64,000 bases of DNA, taken from assembly GCA_963736695.1 (NCBI GenBank), contig CAVTPU010000004.1, forward strand, positions 3,038,001 to 3,102,000, given 5' to 3'. The translations under genes and the position numbers were made by a program. The DNA comes from CAVTPU01 sp963736695 (GTDB lineage: Bacteria; Actinomycetota; Actinomycetes; Mycobacteriales; Micromonosporaceae). The notes under the pieces were generated by a model that did no database searches, was not told where the DNA came from, and saw only the letters and a list, made by a program, of their open reading frames with translations. How positions within the stretch are numbered: position 1 is the stretch's first letter; each line of letters opens with the position of its first letter. Positions 47,305 through 57,239 of this stretch are shown here, in pieces.

Positions 47305-48668
47305 CATATCTCGTCGTTGGGGCATCGCATCACACCGCCCCTGTCGAGTTGCTGGAGAGGTTGTCGGTCTCACCAGGGCAAGCCCCGGCGCTTCTCGCTG
47401 ATCTCGTGGCGCAGCCATTCGTGAGTTCGGCGGTCGTGCTATCCACCTGCAATCGGGTCGAGATCTATGCCACGGTCACCGCCTTCCACGGCGGCTTGGC
47501 CGAGATCGGGGCGGTGCTCGCCGCGCGGGCGGATTGTGCCGTGGCGGACCTCGCCGATCACCTCTATGTGCACTATGAGGCTGACGCGGTGCGTCATGCC
47601 CTGCGGGTCGCGGCCGGCCTCGACTCGATGGTCATCGGCGAGGCTCAGATCCTCGGGCAGCTTCGTGACGCTTATGGGATCGCGGCCGAGCATGACGCCA
47701 CCGACACGTTGTCGCACGAGCTCATGCAGTGCGCGCTGCGGGTCGGAAAACGAGTGCATGCCGAGACCGCCATCGACCGCGCCGGTCAGAGCGTGGTTAG
47801 CGCAGCCCTCGGATTGGTTCCCGCCGGAGTCTCGGAGCGACGCTGCCTCGTGGTCGGCGCCGGAGCGATGGGCGCACTGTCTCTCGCGACGCTGCGGCGC
47901 GATGGTGCTTCGCCCCTGTTGGTCACCAACCGTGACCCTGATCGCGCAGCCCGGCTCGCCGACCTGCACGACGCGCTGAGCGTCGACTTCGCTGACCTCG
48001 ACTCGGCATTGTCCACTGTGGATCTCGTGGTCTGCGCCACCGCCTCGCCCACACCGGTGCTCACCGCGACGGCGGTCTCGGCCGCCCTCGAGCGTCGGGC
48101 CGCGAACCCCCAGTCAAACGCCAATCACCCGTACGGCGATCTTGTGATTCTCGATCTGGCGGTGCCTCGCGACGTCGAGCCGGCGGTCGGCGAGCTCGCT
48201 GGCGTTCTGTTGATCGACGTGGCGGCCATCGGTCGCGCACACGGGTCCGTCCCCGCCGGCGCCGAACACGCGCAAGCCGAGGCGATCGTCACCGCCGAAG
48301 TGGCCACATTCCTCGGCTGGCTGCGCGGCTCCGACGTCACACCGACTGTCGCGGCGTTGCGGGCCCGCGCCGACGAGGTAGTGACGGCTGAGCTCGATCG
48401 GCTCGCCGCACGGTGCCCCGCCCTCACCGACGACCAGCGGGCCGCCGTCGCGCAGGCCGTGCACCGGGTGGTGCAGCGGTTGCTCCACCCGCCGACCGTG
48501 CGGGTGCGTCAACTCGCGGCGACCGCCGACGGAGACCAATACGCGGCGGTCCTGCGCGAACTCTTCGACCTCTCCGTGCCCGTGGGTGAGAAGAACCTCG
48601 GCCGGGCGGTCGGCGTTGAACCGACGACAGGGCCGACCGACGCGACGCGAGAGGTGGAGCCACGATGA
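47301..48668 (+). CDS. hemA: Glutamyl-tRNA reductase HemA
   Basis: A 455-residue enzyme reducing Glu-tRNA to glutamate-1-semialdehyde, the first step of C5 tetrapyrrole synthesis. Nucleophile C50 lies in STCNRVEIYA; GEAQILGQLRDAY follows, then the NADPH-binding CLVVGAGAMGALSL and the C-terminal dimerisation helix. GTG at 47301 overlaps the rex stop. Mobile stem residues near the end (QAVHRVVQRLLHPPT) are intact. Under Rex control in this operon, heme supply follows redox state. Confidence 0.96.
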   Translation: MTYLVVGASHHTAPVELLERLSVSPGQAPALLADLVAQPFVSSAVVLSTCNRVEIYATVTAFHGGLAEIGAVLAARADCAVADLADHLYVHYEADAVRHALRVAAGLDSMVIGEAQILGQLRDAYGIAAEHDATDTLSHELMQCALRVGKRVHAETAIDRAGQSVVSAALGLVPAGVSERRCLVVGAGAMGALSLATLRRDGASPLLVTNRDPDRAARLADLHDALSVDFADLDSALSTVDLVVCATASPTPVLTATAVSAALERRAANPQSNANHPYGDLVILDLAVPRDVEPAVGELAGVLLIDVAAIGRAHGSVPAGAEHAQAEAIVTAEVATFLGWLRGSDVTPTVAALRARADEVVTAELDRLAARCPALTDDQRAAVAQAVHRVVQRLLHPPTVRVRQLAATADGDQYAAVLRELFDLSVPVGEKNLGRAVGVEPTTGPTDATREVEPR

Positions 48669-49588
48669 GCCTTCGATTGGGTACGCGCGGCAGTGCGCTC
48701 GCCCTCGCCCAGGCTCGGCAGGTGGCGGCCGCCCTGACCGCCAGCACCGGCGAGCCGGTGAGTCTGGTCGAGATCACTACCGACGGTGACCGCTCCAGTC
48801 AACCGGTGCAGCAGCTCGGCGTCGGAGTATTCGTCTCGGCGTTGCGCGAGGCGCTGCTCGCCAAGGAGATCGACTTCGCGGTCCACTCCTTCAAGGACCT
48901 GCCCACCACGCCGGCCGATGGCCTGAGGCTCGCCGCGATCCCCATCCGGGAAGACCCGCGCGACGCCCTCATCACCCGCTCAGGCGCTCTGCTCGCCGAG
49001 CTTGGCCCCGGCACCCGGATCGCGACCGGCGCCCCGCGGCGCATCGCCCAACTCAACGCACTGGGACGCGGGCTCGTCTGCGTGCCGGTGCGTGGCAACG
49101 TCGACACCCGACTCCGTCGTCTGGCCGACGGCGACTACGACGCCGTTGTGCTCGCAACCGCCGGGCTGCGTCGCCTCGACCGGGCCGACGAGATCACCGA
49201 GGTGCTCGACCCCCTCCTCATGCTTCCGGCGGCCGGACAGGGCGCACTCGCCCTCGAGTGCCGGGCCGCCGACGCACACGTCGCCGAACTCCTCGCGAGC
49301 CTCGACGATGAACACACCCGGGCGGCGGTGACCGCGGAGCGGTCGCTGCTCGCCACGCTGGAGGCCGGGTGCAGCGCGCCTGTCGCCGCCTTCGCCGTCG
49401 TCGCGGAAGGAGACCTCGACGATGGCTGGGAAATCTACCTGCGTGGCGCGGTGTTGAGCCTGGACGGCGAACACGCCGCCCGGCTCTCCACCACCGGAAA
49501 GCTCACCGACGCCGAGACGGTGGGCCGGCGACTCGCACAGGAGTTGCTCGCCGAAGGCGTCGAGACTTCACTGGGAGTGCACGAATGA
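48665..49588 (+). CDS. hemC: Porphobilinogen deaminase HemC
   Basis: A 307-residue hydroxymethylbilane synthase. It joins four porphobilinogens on a dipyrromethane cofactor held by C236 (TLEAGCSAPVA). The substrate-binding residues DFAVHSFKDLP (Asp/Lys) and RGNVDTRLRRL are intact. ATG overlaps hemA by 4 bases (ATGA). Its two Tyr codons are TAC, unlike hemA. Confidence 0.96.
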   Translation: MSLRLGTRGSALALAQARQVAAALTASTGEPVSLVEITTDGDRSSQPVQQLGVGVFVSALREALLAKEIDFAVHSFKDLPTTPADGLRLAAIPIREDPRDALITRSGALLAELGPGTRIATGAPRRIAQLNALGRGLVCVPVRGNVDTRLRRLADGDYDAVVLATAGLRRLDRADEITEVLDPLLMLPAAGQGALALECRAADAHVAELLASLDDEHTRAAVTAERSLLATLEAGCSAPVAAFAVVAEGDLDDGWEIYLRGAVLSLDGEHAARLSTTGKLTDAETVGRRLAQELLAEGVETSLGVHE

Positions 49589-51189
49589 CCCGCACCCGAA
49601 AGACCACTGGCCGGATCAGTTTTGTCGGGGCCGGCCCCGGCGACCCAGGCCTGTTGACCCGCCGCGCACTCGACTGCCTGCACTCCGCCGACCACGTGGT
49701 CTATGACCGCGGGGTGTCCGAGGCGATGCTGCGATGGGTTCGTTCGGAGCTCACCGGCGGCCAGCCCGACGGCGCCGACCCAGAGGCGGTGCAGTTCAGC
49801 CCGGCCGAGGGCGCGCCCGGCGACGTCGCGAAGGTGCTTATCTCGGCGGCGCGTTCCGGCCTCACCGCAGTGCGCCTCATCGCCGGCGACCCGCTGGAGC
49901 ACGACACCGTGGTGAGCGAGGTGGAGGCCGTCGCACGAACGGCTGTGCCGTTCGACGTCATCCCGGGGGTGAGCGCCCCCGCCGGCGTCGCGGCCTATGC
50001 CGGCGTCGCGCTTCCCGGAGTTCGCACCACAGTGGACATCGATGATGTGCAGTCGACCGACATCGCCGCACTCGCCGCCGCAGTGCCCCACGGATTGGCG
50101 CTGTCCATCGACGCCAACGACCTCGCCGGTCTGCGCGACGGGCTGCTCGCCAGTGGCGTCACCGGCGTCACTGCGGTCAGCGTCACCGGCGACGGCACGG
50201 GCGACACCCAATACACCACAGCGTCCACCGTGGACAGTTTCGTCGCAGCCGCGTTGGGATTCTCCGGTCGGGTCATGCTTGGCTTCGGCCCCCGCCTCGA
50301 CCAGCGAGACCACCTGGGTTGGTGGGAGAACCGGCCGCTCTATGGGTGGCGGGTGCTGGTTCCCCGCACCAAGGAACAGGCCGGCGCGATGAGCGAGCGC
50401 CTGCGCGCCTATGGTGCGATGCCATGCGAGGTGCCGACGATCGCGGTCGAACCACCCCGTACGCCCGCACAGATGGAACGAGCCATCAAAGGCCTCGTCG
50501 ATGGTCGCTATGCGTGGACCATCTTCACCTCGGTCAACGCTGTGCGCGCAGTCTGGGAGAAGTTCGCCGAACACGGCCTCGACGCCCGGCACTTCGGTGG
50601 CGTGAAGATCGCCTGCATCGGTGAGGCGACCGCCGACGCGGTGCGCGCCTTCGGGATCCGTCCCGAGCTCGTACCCTTCGGCGACCAGACCAGCGAGGGG
50701 CTGCTCGCCGAGTTCTCCCCACACGACGAGATCCTCGACCCGGTGGGGCGCGTGCTATTGCCGCGTGCCGACATCGCCACCGAGACACTCGCCGCCGGTC
50801 TCACCGACCGTGGATGGGAGGTTGACGACGTCACCGCCTATCGCACGGTCCGCGCCGCCCCGCCGCCGGCGGAGATTCGCGACTCGATCAAGTCGGGCGG
50901 GTTCGACGCGGTGTTGTTCACCTCATCCTCGACCGTGCGCAATCTCGTCGGAATCGCGGGAAAACCCCATGCTCGTACGGTCGTGTCCGTGATCGGGCCG
51001 AAGACAGCCGACACCGCCGTGGAGTTCGGGCTGCGCGTCGACGTGCAACCGGCCCACGCGTCCGTGCCGGACCTCGTGGAGGCGCTCGCGGCTTACGCGG
51101 TGGATCTGAGGCAGAAACTCGCCGCGATGCCCGCTAAACAGCGGCGTGGATCCAAGGTGCAGGGCCCGACCGCGTTGCGGTTCCGGTGA
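49585..51189 (+). CDS. hemD: Bifunctional uroporphyrinogen-III methyltransferase-like/uroporphyrinogen-III synthase
   Basis: A 534-residue two-domain protein. The N-terminal part (1-250) is CobA/SUMT-like: VGAGPGDPGLLTRRALDCL, then VIPGVSAPAGVAAYAGV. The C-terminal part (about 265-520) is HemD: RVLVPRTKEQAGAMSERLRAYGA and AVLFTSSSTVRNLV. HemD closes hydroxymethylbilane to uroporphyrinogen III. The first half would make precorrin-2, sending carbon to siroheme or B12. Such fusions are usual in actinobacteria. ATGA overlap with hemC. Confidence 0.93.
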   Translation: MTRTRKTTGRISFVGAGPGDPGLLTRRALDCLHSADHVVYDRGVSEAMLRWVRSELTGGQPDGADPEAVQFSPAEGAPGDVAKVLISAARSGLTAVRLIAGDPLEHDTVVSEVEAVARTAVPFDVIPGVSAPAGVAAYAGVALPGVRTTVDIDDVQSTDIAALAAAVPHGLALSIDANDLAGLRDGLLASGVTGVTAVSVTGDGTGDTQYTTASTVDSFVAAALGFSGRVMLGFGPRLDQRDHLGWWENRPLYGWRVLVPRTKEQAGAMSERLRAYGAMPCEVPTIAVEPPRTPAQMERAIKGLVDGRYAWTIFTSVNAVRAVWEKFAEHGLDARHFGGVKIACIGEATADAVRAFGIRPELVPFGDQTSEGLLAEFSPHDEILDPVGRVLLPRADIATETLAAGLTDRGWEVDDVTAYRTVRAAPPPAEIRDSIKSGGFDAVLFTSSSTVRNLVGIAGKPHARTVVSVIGPKTADTAVEFGLRVDVQPAHASVPDLVEALAAYAVDLRQKLAAMPAKQRRGSKVQGPTALRFR

Positions 51190-51196
51190 GGCGGCG

Positions 51197-52174
51197 GTGA
51201 GTTTCCCCGACATCCGCCCCCGCCGCCTGCGGGGCACCGCCGCGATGCGCGAGCTGGTGCGGGAGACCCGGCTGCGGCCGGCCGAACTGGTGCTGCCGAT
51301 GTTCGTCCGGGAGGGCCTGTCAGCCCCTCGCCCGATCAGTTCACTGCCCGGGGTGGTTCAGCACAGTCGAGACTCGCTGAAGGCCGCCGCGGTGGCGGCG
51401 GTCGAAGCGGGGGTCGGTGGTCTGATGCTCTTCGGCGTGCCCGACCAGCGCGACGAGACCGGCTCTGCGGGCATTGACCCAGCTGGTGTGCTCAACGTGG
51501 CGATCCGCGACGTCGTGGCCGAGGTCGGTGGCTCCACAGTGGTCATGAGCGATCTGTGCTTGGACGAGTTCACCTCACACGGACACTGCGGCGTGCTCGG
51601 CGTCGATGGGTCCGTCGACAACGACGCCACCCTCGATCACTACGCGCAGATGGCGTTGAGCCAGGCCGCCGCTGGCGCGCACGTGCTCGGCCTCTCCGGA
51701 ATGATGGACGGGCAAGTCGGAGCCGTGCGGCAGGCTCTCGACGCGGCCGGCCACACCGAGACCGCGGTGCTCGCCTACGCGGCGAAATACGCCTCCGCGT
51801 TCTATGGCCCGTTCCGTGAGGCGGTGGAGTCGACCCTGACCGGCGACCGCATGACCTATCAGCAGGATCCGGCGAACGGTCGTGAGGCGTTGCGTGAGGT
51901 CGCCCTCGATGTCGAGGAGGGGGCCGACATTGTCATGGTGAAGCCGGCGCTTCCCTATCTGGACATCATCGCGCGCGTCCGGGCGCAGGTCGACGTGCCC
52001 GTCGCCGCCTATCAGGTCAGCGGGGAATATGCGATGGTGGCCGCCGCCGCGCAGCGCGGCTGGCTCGACGGCGACCGAGCCATGATGGAGACCCTGACGG
52101 CGATTCGTCGCGCTGGCGCGCAGATCATCCTCACCTATGGGGCGGTGGAGGCGGCGAAGGCGCTCGCCCGGTGA
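51197..52174 (+). CDS. hemB: Delta-aminolevulinic acid dehydratase HemB
   Basis: A 325-residue TIM barrel that joins two ALA molecules to porphobilinogen. The catalytic Lys pair is K197 (AYAAKYAS) and K249 (IVMVKPAL). The metal loop reads SDLCLDEFTSHGHCG: C121 and C131 stay, but the middle zinc Cys of the usual CxC is replaced by D123. GTG start 7 bases after the hemD stop. The end of the Rex-hem operon; a GNAT gene converges 15 bases later. Confidence 0.95.
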   Translation: MSFPDIRPRRLRGTAAMRELVRETRLRPAELVLPMFVREGLSAPRPISSLPGVVQHSRDSLKAAAVAAVEAGVGGLMLFGVPDQRDETGSAGIDPAGVLNVAIRDVVAEVGGSTVVMSDLCLDEFTSHGHCGVLGVDGSVDNDATLDHYAQMALSQAAAGAHVLGLSGMMDGQVGAVRQALDAAGHTETAVLAYAAKYASAFYGPFREAVESTLTGDRMTYQQDPANGREALREVALDVEEGADIVMVKPALPYLDIIARVRAQVDVPVAAYQVSGEYAMVAAAAQRGWLDGDRAMMETLTAIRRAGAQIILTYGAVEAAKALAR

Positions 52175-52189
52175 CAAACGCCGCGGCTA

Positions 52190-53197
52190 TCACCCGCGAA
52201 GGAGACGCAGCGAGAGGAACTCGTGGGCGTCCATCTCATATTCGCGCCACTCGCAGTCGCGAACGAATCCCAGCTCTTTGTTGATCTGCTGCAACTGCTC
52301 GCGCTGGGGTGCATGCCAGGTCTGCACCTGCCGTAGTTGTGGTTCGGCAGAACGCAATTCCACCAACATGCGTGCCTTTAACGCCCGAGCGAGGCCATAA
52401 CCGTCGTGCTCGGGCAGGATGATGGTGTCGTATTGGTCGCATCGAGTGGGGTGCTGCGCCGGCACCACGAGTTCGGTGAGCCCAGCCACCGATTGGCTCC
52501 GGTCATGCAGCGCGAGCACGACATAGGGGCGCAGCCCTCGCTCGCGCAGGCAGCGCAGGCTGGCGCGCAGGCGGTCAACGTCGAAAGAACTTGGCCGCAG
52601 TTCGAGATCACCGGCGGGTTCGGATTGGCGCACCTGTTTGGCTTGCGCATAGGCGGGCAACAACGTCTCGGGAAGTTCGCTGGCGTGAAACTCCACGGAA
52701 TATCCGGTGACGACGCCCTCAGCGAGATCACTGATGCGGTTCCAGTCCACTGTGGCGAAGTCGAGAATGCTGCGCTCTTCGGTGTAGACGTGGGCGAAAC
52801 CCGCCGCCTCATAGAAACGCTCAGCCGCCGTGCCGCCGACGACCTCGACGCCGAGCGACACATAACCATGGGTGAATGCATGCTCGGCCATCGTGGTGAG
52901 CAGCCGCAGCCCGAGACCACTGCGACGATAAGGCGGCGCCACGAAAAGCTCGATCACCGCCATCCCACTCATCATGAGTAGTCGCCCATAGCCGCCGACC
53001 GCGCCGTTCGGACTGTCGGCGAGCCAGGTGGCTTGCTCTTCGCCCGGCATCGTGACCGTCAGATATGCGTCCAGCCGGTCGGCGGTCCACTGAGGATCGC
53101 CAGGAACGTCGGCTGCGACCGACGCGTTATATGCGGTCAGCCAGCCGCCCAGCTCCGCTTCAGTCGCGGTTCGCGGATCCCACTCACGTAGTCTCAC
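52190..53197 (-). CDS. GNAT-family N-acetyltransferase, two domains
   Basis: A 335-residue protein with two GNAT-like domains. The first has the acetyl-CoA loop VAPPYRRSGLGLRLLTTMAEHA; the second has PEHDGYGLARALKARMLVEL, a variant loop. The architecture is like MshD, but the motifs differ and mshD is already present. Substrate unknown. The start GTG at 53197 is chosen because the sequence VRLREWDPRTATE begins the fold; the frame continues to 53266. Confidence 0.82.
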   Translation of the reverse strand: MRLREWDPRTATEAELGGWLTAYNASVAADVPGDPQWTADRLDAYLTVTMPGEEQATWLADSPNGAVGGYGRLLMMSGMAVIELFVAPPYRRSGLGLRLLTTMAEHAFTHGYVSLGVEVVGGTAAERFYEAAGFAHVYTEERSILDFATVDWNRISDLAEGVVTGYSVEFHASELPETLLPAYAQAKQVRQSEPAGDLELRPSSFDVDRLRASLRCLRERGLRPYVVLALHDRSQSVAGLTELVVPAQHPTRCDQYDTIILPEHDGYGLARALKARMLVELRSAEPQLRQVQTWHAPQREQLQQINKELGFVRDCEWREYEMDAHEFLSLRLLRG

Positions 53198-53271
53198 CCC
53201 CTGAGCTTGACGCGTCGTGCGCCCTACATCAATGGTTCGCGGGGGTGAATTAGCGTCGAAACCCACCCCGA

Positions 53272-54264
53272 TCAGGTAATGTTTCGAGTCTGTTTCCCAT
53301 ATTGGTCGGCCACGCTGAAAACGGTGCGTGCGTATGACGCTCCGGGCCGATAGCGGGCGAGGGCGGTCTGCCAGCCGCTGAGCCGGTTCAGATCATCGGC
53401 GCCCGCGCAGAGCAGGGTGGCGACCGCTACAGCCGCGTCGTCGATGTCGTTGGGGTCACGGATTCCGTCGTCGTCGCCGTCGGCCGCATAGGTGCGCCAC
53501 AGGGTCGGCGACAGGTGCAGCGCCCCGAGCATTCGGTCGTAGGTGGCGTCGCCGTCGAACGCGCCAGCGTCGGTGTCCCGCACCAGGGCGCGACCATGGG
53601 TGCCGTCCAGTGGCGGCCCGACGAGCAGCGGGGTGGACCGGCCCGTGTGGTCGAGGTTCGTCCCGGCCGGCTGGCCGTGCCCGGTCTCGGCCTTGCCGAT
53701 CGCCGCGATCGTGGTCCAGCTGAGGTGGCAGGTCGGATCGCTGCGGGCGATCAGCAACTGGGCGTAGCCATAGGCCTGGACCGCGACATCGGGCACGCCG
53801 GTGGTCGCCGCGATCGTGTCGGCCCACGCGCTGAGCGCGTCAGAAGGGCGCGGCGGCCCGGTCGGCAACGGCGGCAGAGTGGGGCTCGCCGATGGCGTCT
53901 CCGCAGGTGCGCCGGTGTCGACCGTGGGTGGTGGAGCCGATCCTGCCTCGGGCCCGCCCGCCGGCACGAGGAACCGGCCGGCGGCGATCGCGACGACAAT
54001 GAGGACGACGACCCCGGTCGCCGGCAACCACAGGCGGGGCCGCCGCCGAGGGGACCGTGCGGTGTCGGCCGAACCGCCACGGCCTCGTCCCCTGATCCAC
54101 CTGAGCCGTCGCTGTGGCGTTGTCGCACTCGGCGCCTCGGGGGTGACGGGCTTTGGTTTGAGGTCGGCCGCCGTCGGCACCGCCCGCCGAACCACCGGCA
54201 TGCGTCCGGTCTCCGCCGCGACCGGCGTGGGGTCCTGCCCGGTGTCGTCTCCCGTGTGGCCCAT
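53272..54264 (-). CDS. Membrane-anchored lytic transglycosylase-like protein
   Basis: A 330-residue protein. The N-terminal ~75 residues are basic and cytoplasmic, one membrane helix (about 80-100) follows, then a Pro/Thr-rich linker, and an MltB-like transglycosylase domain. The catalytic Glu lies in TTIAAIGKAETGHGQ. RDTDAGAFDGDATYDRMLGALHL and DPNDIDDAAVAVATLLC follow. It would cleave peptidoglycan glycan strands at the surface. ATG at 54264 is preferred over the longer frame. Confidence 0.88.
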   Translation of the reverse strand: MGHTGDDTGQDPTPVAAETGRMPVVRRAVPTAADLKPKPVTPEAPSATTPQRRLRWIRGRGRGGSADTARSPRRRPRLWLPATGVVVLIVVAIAAGRFLVPAGGPEAGSAPPPTVDTGAPAETPSASPTLPPLPTGPPRPSDALSAWADTIAATTGVPDVAVQAYGYAQLLIARSDPTCHLSWTTIAAIGKAETGHGQPAGTNLDHTGRSTPLLVGPPLDGTHGRALVRDTDAGAFDGDATYDRMLGALHLSPTLWRTYAADGDDDGIRDPNDIDDAAVAVATLLCAGADDLNRLSGWQTALARYRPGASYARTVFSVADQYGKQTRNIT

Positions 54265-54343
54265 GCGTCGATTATCGCTGATGTCGTCCACGCCGCCGCC
54301 GCCGGTCACACTGGCCGGCGGCGACGGTGGGCGGGTCGAGCGC

Positions 54344-55399
54344 TCAGACGATCGTCCAGGTGTCGCCGGCTCGCAAAAGTCGGCCGAGCTCGGCATTTCG
54401 GTCGGTCACGGCCGAGGCTGCCGTGACGACCTGCGACCGGACGAGCGAGTCATAACTGGGGCGCACCACATTGCGGAAAACCCCGACCGGCGTGTGGTTG
54501 AGGTCCAGTCCGGCGAGGCGGGACAGTGCAAACGCGTACGCCGGATCTGGCACGGTCTCGTCGTGCACGACGATCTCGTCAGGGGAGACCGTGCTGGTTT
54601 CGCGGACCTGCAGGCCGAAACCGCCTGGTGGGTTGACGACGCAGAACTGGCCCTCGGCACCGAAGATGATCGGCTGGCCGTGATCGAGTCGGATCAACGC
54701 GTCGTCGCGGGTCTGCGGCGATTTGAGCAGGTCGAAGACCCCGTCGTTGAAGATGTTGCAGTTTTGATAGATCTCGACAAAGGCCGACCCCTCATGAGCC
54801 GCGGCGGCACGCAGCACCTGCTGCAGTTGTTTGCGGTCGGAGTCGATGGCCCGGGCGACGAAGGTCGCCTCGGCCCCGAGGGCGAGGGAGAGCGGATTGA
54901 ATGGTGAGTCGATGCTGCCGGCCGGGCTCGACTTGCTGACCGTGCCGATGCCGGAGGTCGGCGAGTATTGCCCTTTCGTCAGACCGTAGATGCGGTTGTT
55001 GAAGAGCAGGATCTTGATGTTGACGTTGCGGCGCAGGGCGTGGATGAGATGGTTGCCGCCGATCGAGAGCGCGTCGCCGTCACCGCTGACCACCCACACC
55101 TGCAGGTCGGGCCGCGACACCGACAGTCCGGTGGCGATCGCTGGCGCGCGGCCGTGGATCGAGTGCAGCCCATAGGTGTTCATGTAATAGGGGAAGCGGG
55201 ACGAGCAGCCGATGCCGGAGACGAATACCGTGCGTTCGCGGGGAATTCCGAGCTCGGGGAGGAATCCCTGGACAGCGGCGAGGATGGCGTAGTCACCGCA
55301 TCCCGGGCACCAGCGGACCTCTTGGTCGGTCTTGAAATCCTTCGCGGTCACGCGGGCCGCCGTCGGCTGCGTGAGCACCGCCGCGTTGGCGTCAGACAT
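54344..55399 (-). CDS. korB: 2-oxoglutarate:ferredoxin oxidoreductase, beta subunit
   Basis: A 351-residue TPP-binding subunit. CPGCGDYAILAAVQGFLPEL near residue 32, GCSSRFPYYMNTYGLHSIHGR and the TPP/Mg motif GDGDALSIGGNH are all clear. With KorA it oxidises 2-oxoglutarate to succinyl-CoA and reduces ferredoxin, replacing the dehydrogenase complex in actinobacteria. Cys residues for one 4Fe-4S cluster are visible (C32-C35, C66). It overlaps korA by 8 bases. Confidence 0.95.
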   Translation of the reverse strand: MSDANAAVLTQPTAARVTAKDFKTDQEVRWCPGCGDYAILAAVQGFLPELGIPRERTVFVSGIGCSSRFPYYMNTYGLHSIHGRAPAIATGLSVSRPDLQVWVVSGDGDALSIGGNHLIHALRRNVNIKILLFNNRIYGLTKGQYSPTSGIGTVSKSSPAGSIDSPFNPLSLALGAEATFVARAIDSDRKQLQQVLRAAAAHEGSAFVEIYQNCNIFNDGVFDLLKSPQTRDDALIRLDHGQPIIFGAEGQFCVVNPPGGFGLQVRETSTVSPDEIVVHDETVPDPAYAFALSRLAGLDLNHTPVGVFRNVVRPSYDSLVRSQVVTAASAVTDRNAELGRLLRAGDTWTIV

Positions 55400-57239
55400 T
55401 CTTCACCACGTCCTCCAGCATCGACTCCAGCTCCGCCGAGGTGAACGGCAGCCCGCGCACCTGGTGATAGCCGATAACGTCGATCAGATAGCGGGACCGG
55501 ATCAGCTGCGCCAGCTGTCCGAGGTTCATCTCCGGTATGACCACCCGCTGATAGTGACGCAGCACGTCGCTGAGGTTCGCCGGCAGTGGGTTGAGGTGAC
55601 GCAGGTGGGCCTGTGCGATCGCCTGTCCGCGTTGGCGCAGGCCTCGGCACGCGGCACCGATCGGGCCATAGGTGGAGCCCCAGCCGAGCACGAGCACCTT
55701 GGCGTCGGCATCGGGGTCGTCGACCTCGATATCGGGCACCGTGATGTTGTCGATGCGCTCGGCACGGGCGCGCACCATCAGGTCGTGGTTGGCCGGGTCG
55801 TAGGAGATCTCTCCGGTCTTATCGGCCTTCTCCAGCCCGCCGATGCGATGTTCGAGCCCTGGTGTGCCGGGCACCGCCCACGGTCGGGCCAACGTCTGCG
55901 GGTCGCGCAGATAGGGCAGGAAGGTGACTCCATCGGGCGCGTTCGGCGTGGTGGCGAACTCGACTCGCAGGTCTGGCAGGTCTGACGTGTCGGGCAGCAG
56001 CCACGGTTCGGAGCCGTTGGCGAGATAGCCGTCGGAGAGCAACATCACCGGCGTTCGATAGGTGAGCGCGATCCGCGCCGCTTCGATCGCGGCGTCGAAA
56101 CAGTCCGCGGGGGACCGTGCCGCGATGACGGCGATCGGCGCCTCGCCGTGCCGCCCATGCAACGCCATCGACAGGTCGGCCTGCTCAGTCTTGGTGGGCA
56201 GCCCGGTTGACGGCCCGGCCCGCTGCACATCCACCACGATGAGGGGAAGCTCCAGGGCGACCGCGAGCGAGATCGTCTCGCTCTTGAGCGCCACTCCGGG
56301 GCCGCTGGTGGTGGTGACCCCGAGCGCGCCGCCATAGGAGGCGCCGAGGGCGGCGCCCGCAGCGGCGATCTCGTCTTCGGCCTGCACGGTGGTCACGCCG
56401 AGCCGCTTGTGCTTGGAGAGTTCGTGCAGGATGTCGCTGGCCGGGGTGATCGGATAGGCCCCGAGGAAGACCGGCAGTTCGGCGCGGACTCCGGCGGCGA
56501 CCAAGCCGAGGGCGAGCGCGGTGTTGCCGGTGATGTTGCGATAGTCCCCGGCCGCCATGCGGGCCGGCTTCACCTCATATCGGACAGCGAAGTCCTCCGT
56601 CGTCTCGCCATAGTTGCGTCCAGCGGTGAAAGCGGCGATGTTGGCCGCCGCGACATCTGGTTTTGCGGCGAATTTTCGGTTGAGGAAGGCGACGGTCGAT
56701 TCATGCGGCCGCGAATACATCCAACACAGCAACCCGAGGGCGAACATGTTCTTCGCCCGTTCGGCGTCCTTCTTGGAGAGCGGAAAGGACTCCAGTGCGC
56801 GCACGGTCATGCTGGTCAGCGCGACCGGGTGCACCGACCAGTTGGCGAGCGACTCGTCGGCGAGTGGATTATCGGCATAGCCGACTTTCGCCAGGTTTCG
56901 GGGGGTGAATTCGTCGGTGTTGACGATGATGTCCGCCCCGGGGGGCAGGTCGGCGAGGTTGGCCTTCAAAGCCGCGGGGTTCATGGCCACCAGAACGTTC
57001 GGCGCGTCTCCAGGCGTCAGAATGTCGAAGTCGGCGAAGTGCACCTGAAAGCTGGAGACGCCGGGGAGCGTGCCGGCGGGGGCGCGGATCTCGGCGGGGA
57101 AGTTTGGCAACGTCGATATGTCGTTGCCTAGTTGGGCGGTCTCCGAGGTGAAGCGATCACCAGTGAGTTGCATACCGTCGCCGGAATCGCCGGCGAACCG
57201 GATGACCACTCGATCCAGTTGTCGGACCTGCTTGGTCAC
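55392..57239 (-). CDS. korA: 2-oxoglutarate:ferredoxin oxidoreductase, gamma-alpha fused subunit
   Basis: A 615-residue fusion. The gamma domain (1-190) has RFAGDSGDGMQLTGDRFTSE; the alpha domain begins near 225 with the conserved YPITPASDILHEL, followed by AEDEIAAAGAALGASYGGA and TSGPGVALKSETISLA. The GTG at 57239 has an AAGGAGG site 8 bases upstream; the ATG at 57245 is only 2 bases from it and less likely. The divergent nuoB set starts 190 bases away. Confidence 0.94.
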   Translation of the reverse strand: MTKQVRQLDRVVIRFAGDSGDGMQLTGDRFTSETAQLGNDISTLPNFPAEIRAPAGTLPGVSSFQVHFADFDILTPGDAPNVLVAMNPAALKANLADLPPGADIIVNTDEFTPRNLAKVGYADNPLADESLANWSVHPVALTSMTVRALESFPLSKKDAERAKNMFALGLLCWMYSRPHESTVAFLNRKFAAKPDVAAANIAAFTAGRNYGETTEDFAVRYEVKPARMAAGDYRNITGNTALALGLVAAGVRAELPVFLGAYPITPASDILHELSKHKRLGVTTVQAEDEIAAAGAALGASYGGALGVTTTSGPGVALKSETISLAVALELPLIVVDVQRAGPSTGLPTKTEQADLSMALHGRHGEAPIAVIAARSPADCFDAAIEAARIALTYRTPVMLLSDGYLANGSEPWLLPDTSDLPDLRVEFATTPNAPDGVTFLPYLRDPQTLARPWAVPGTPGLEHRIGGLEKADKTGEISYDPANHDLMVRARAERIDNITVPDIEVDDPDADAKVLVLGWGSTYGPIGAACRGLRQRGQAIAQAHLRHLNPLPANLSDVLRHYQRVVIPEMNLGQLAQLIRSRYLIDVIGYHQVRGLPFTSAELESMLEDVVKNV

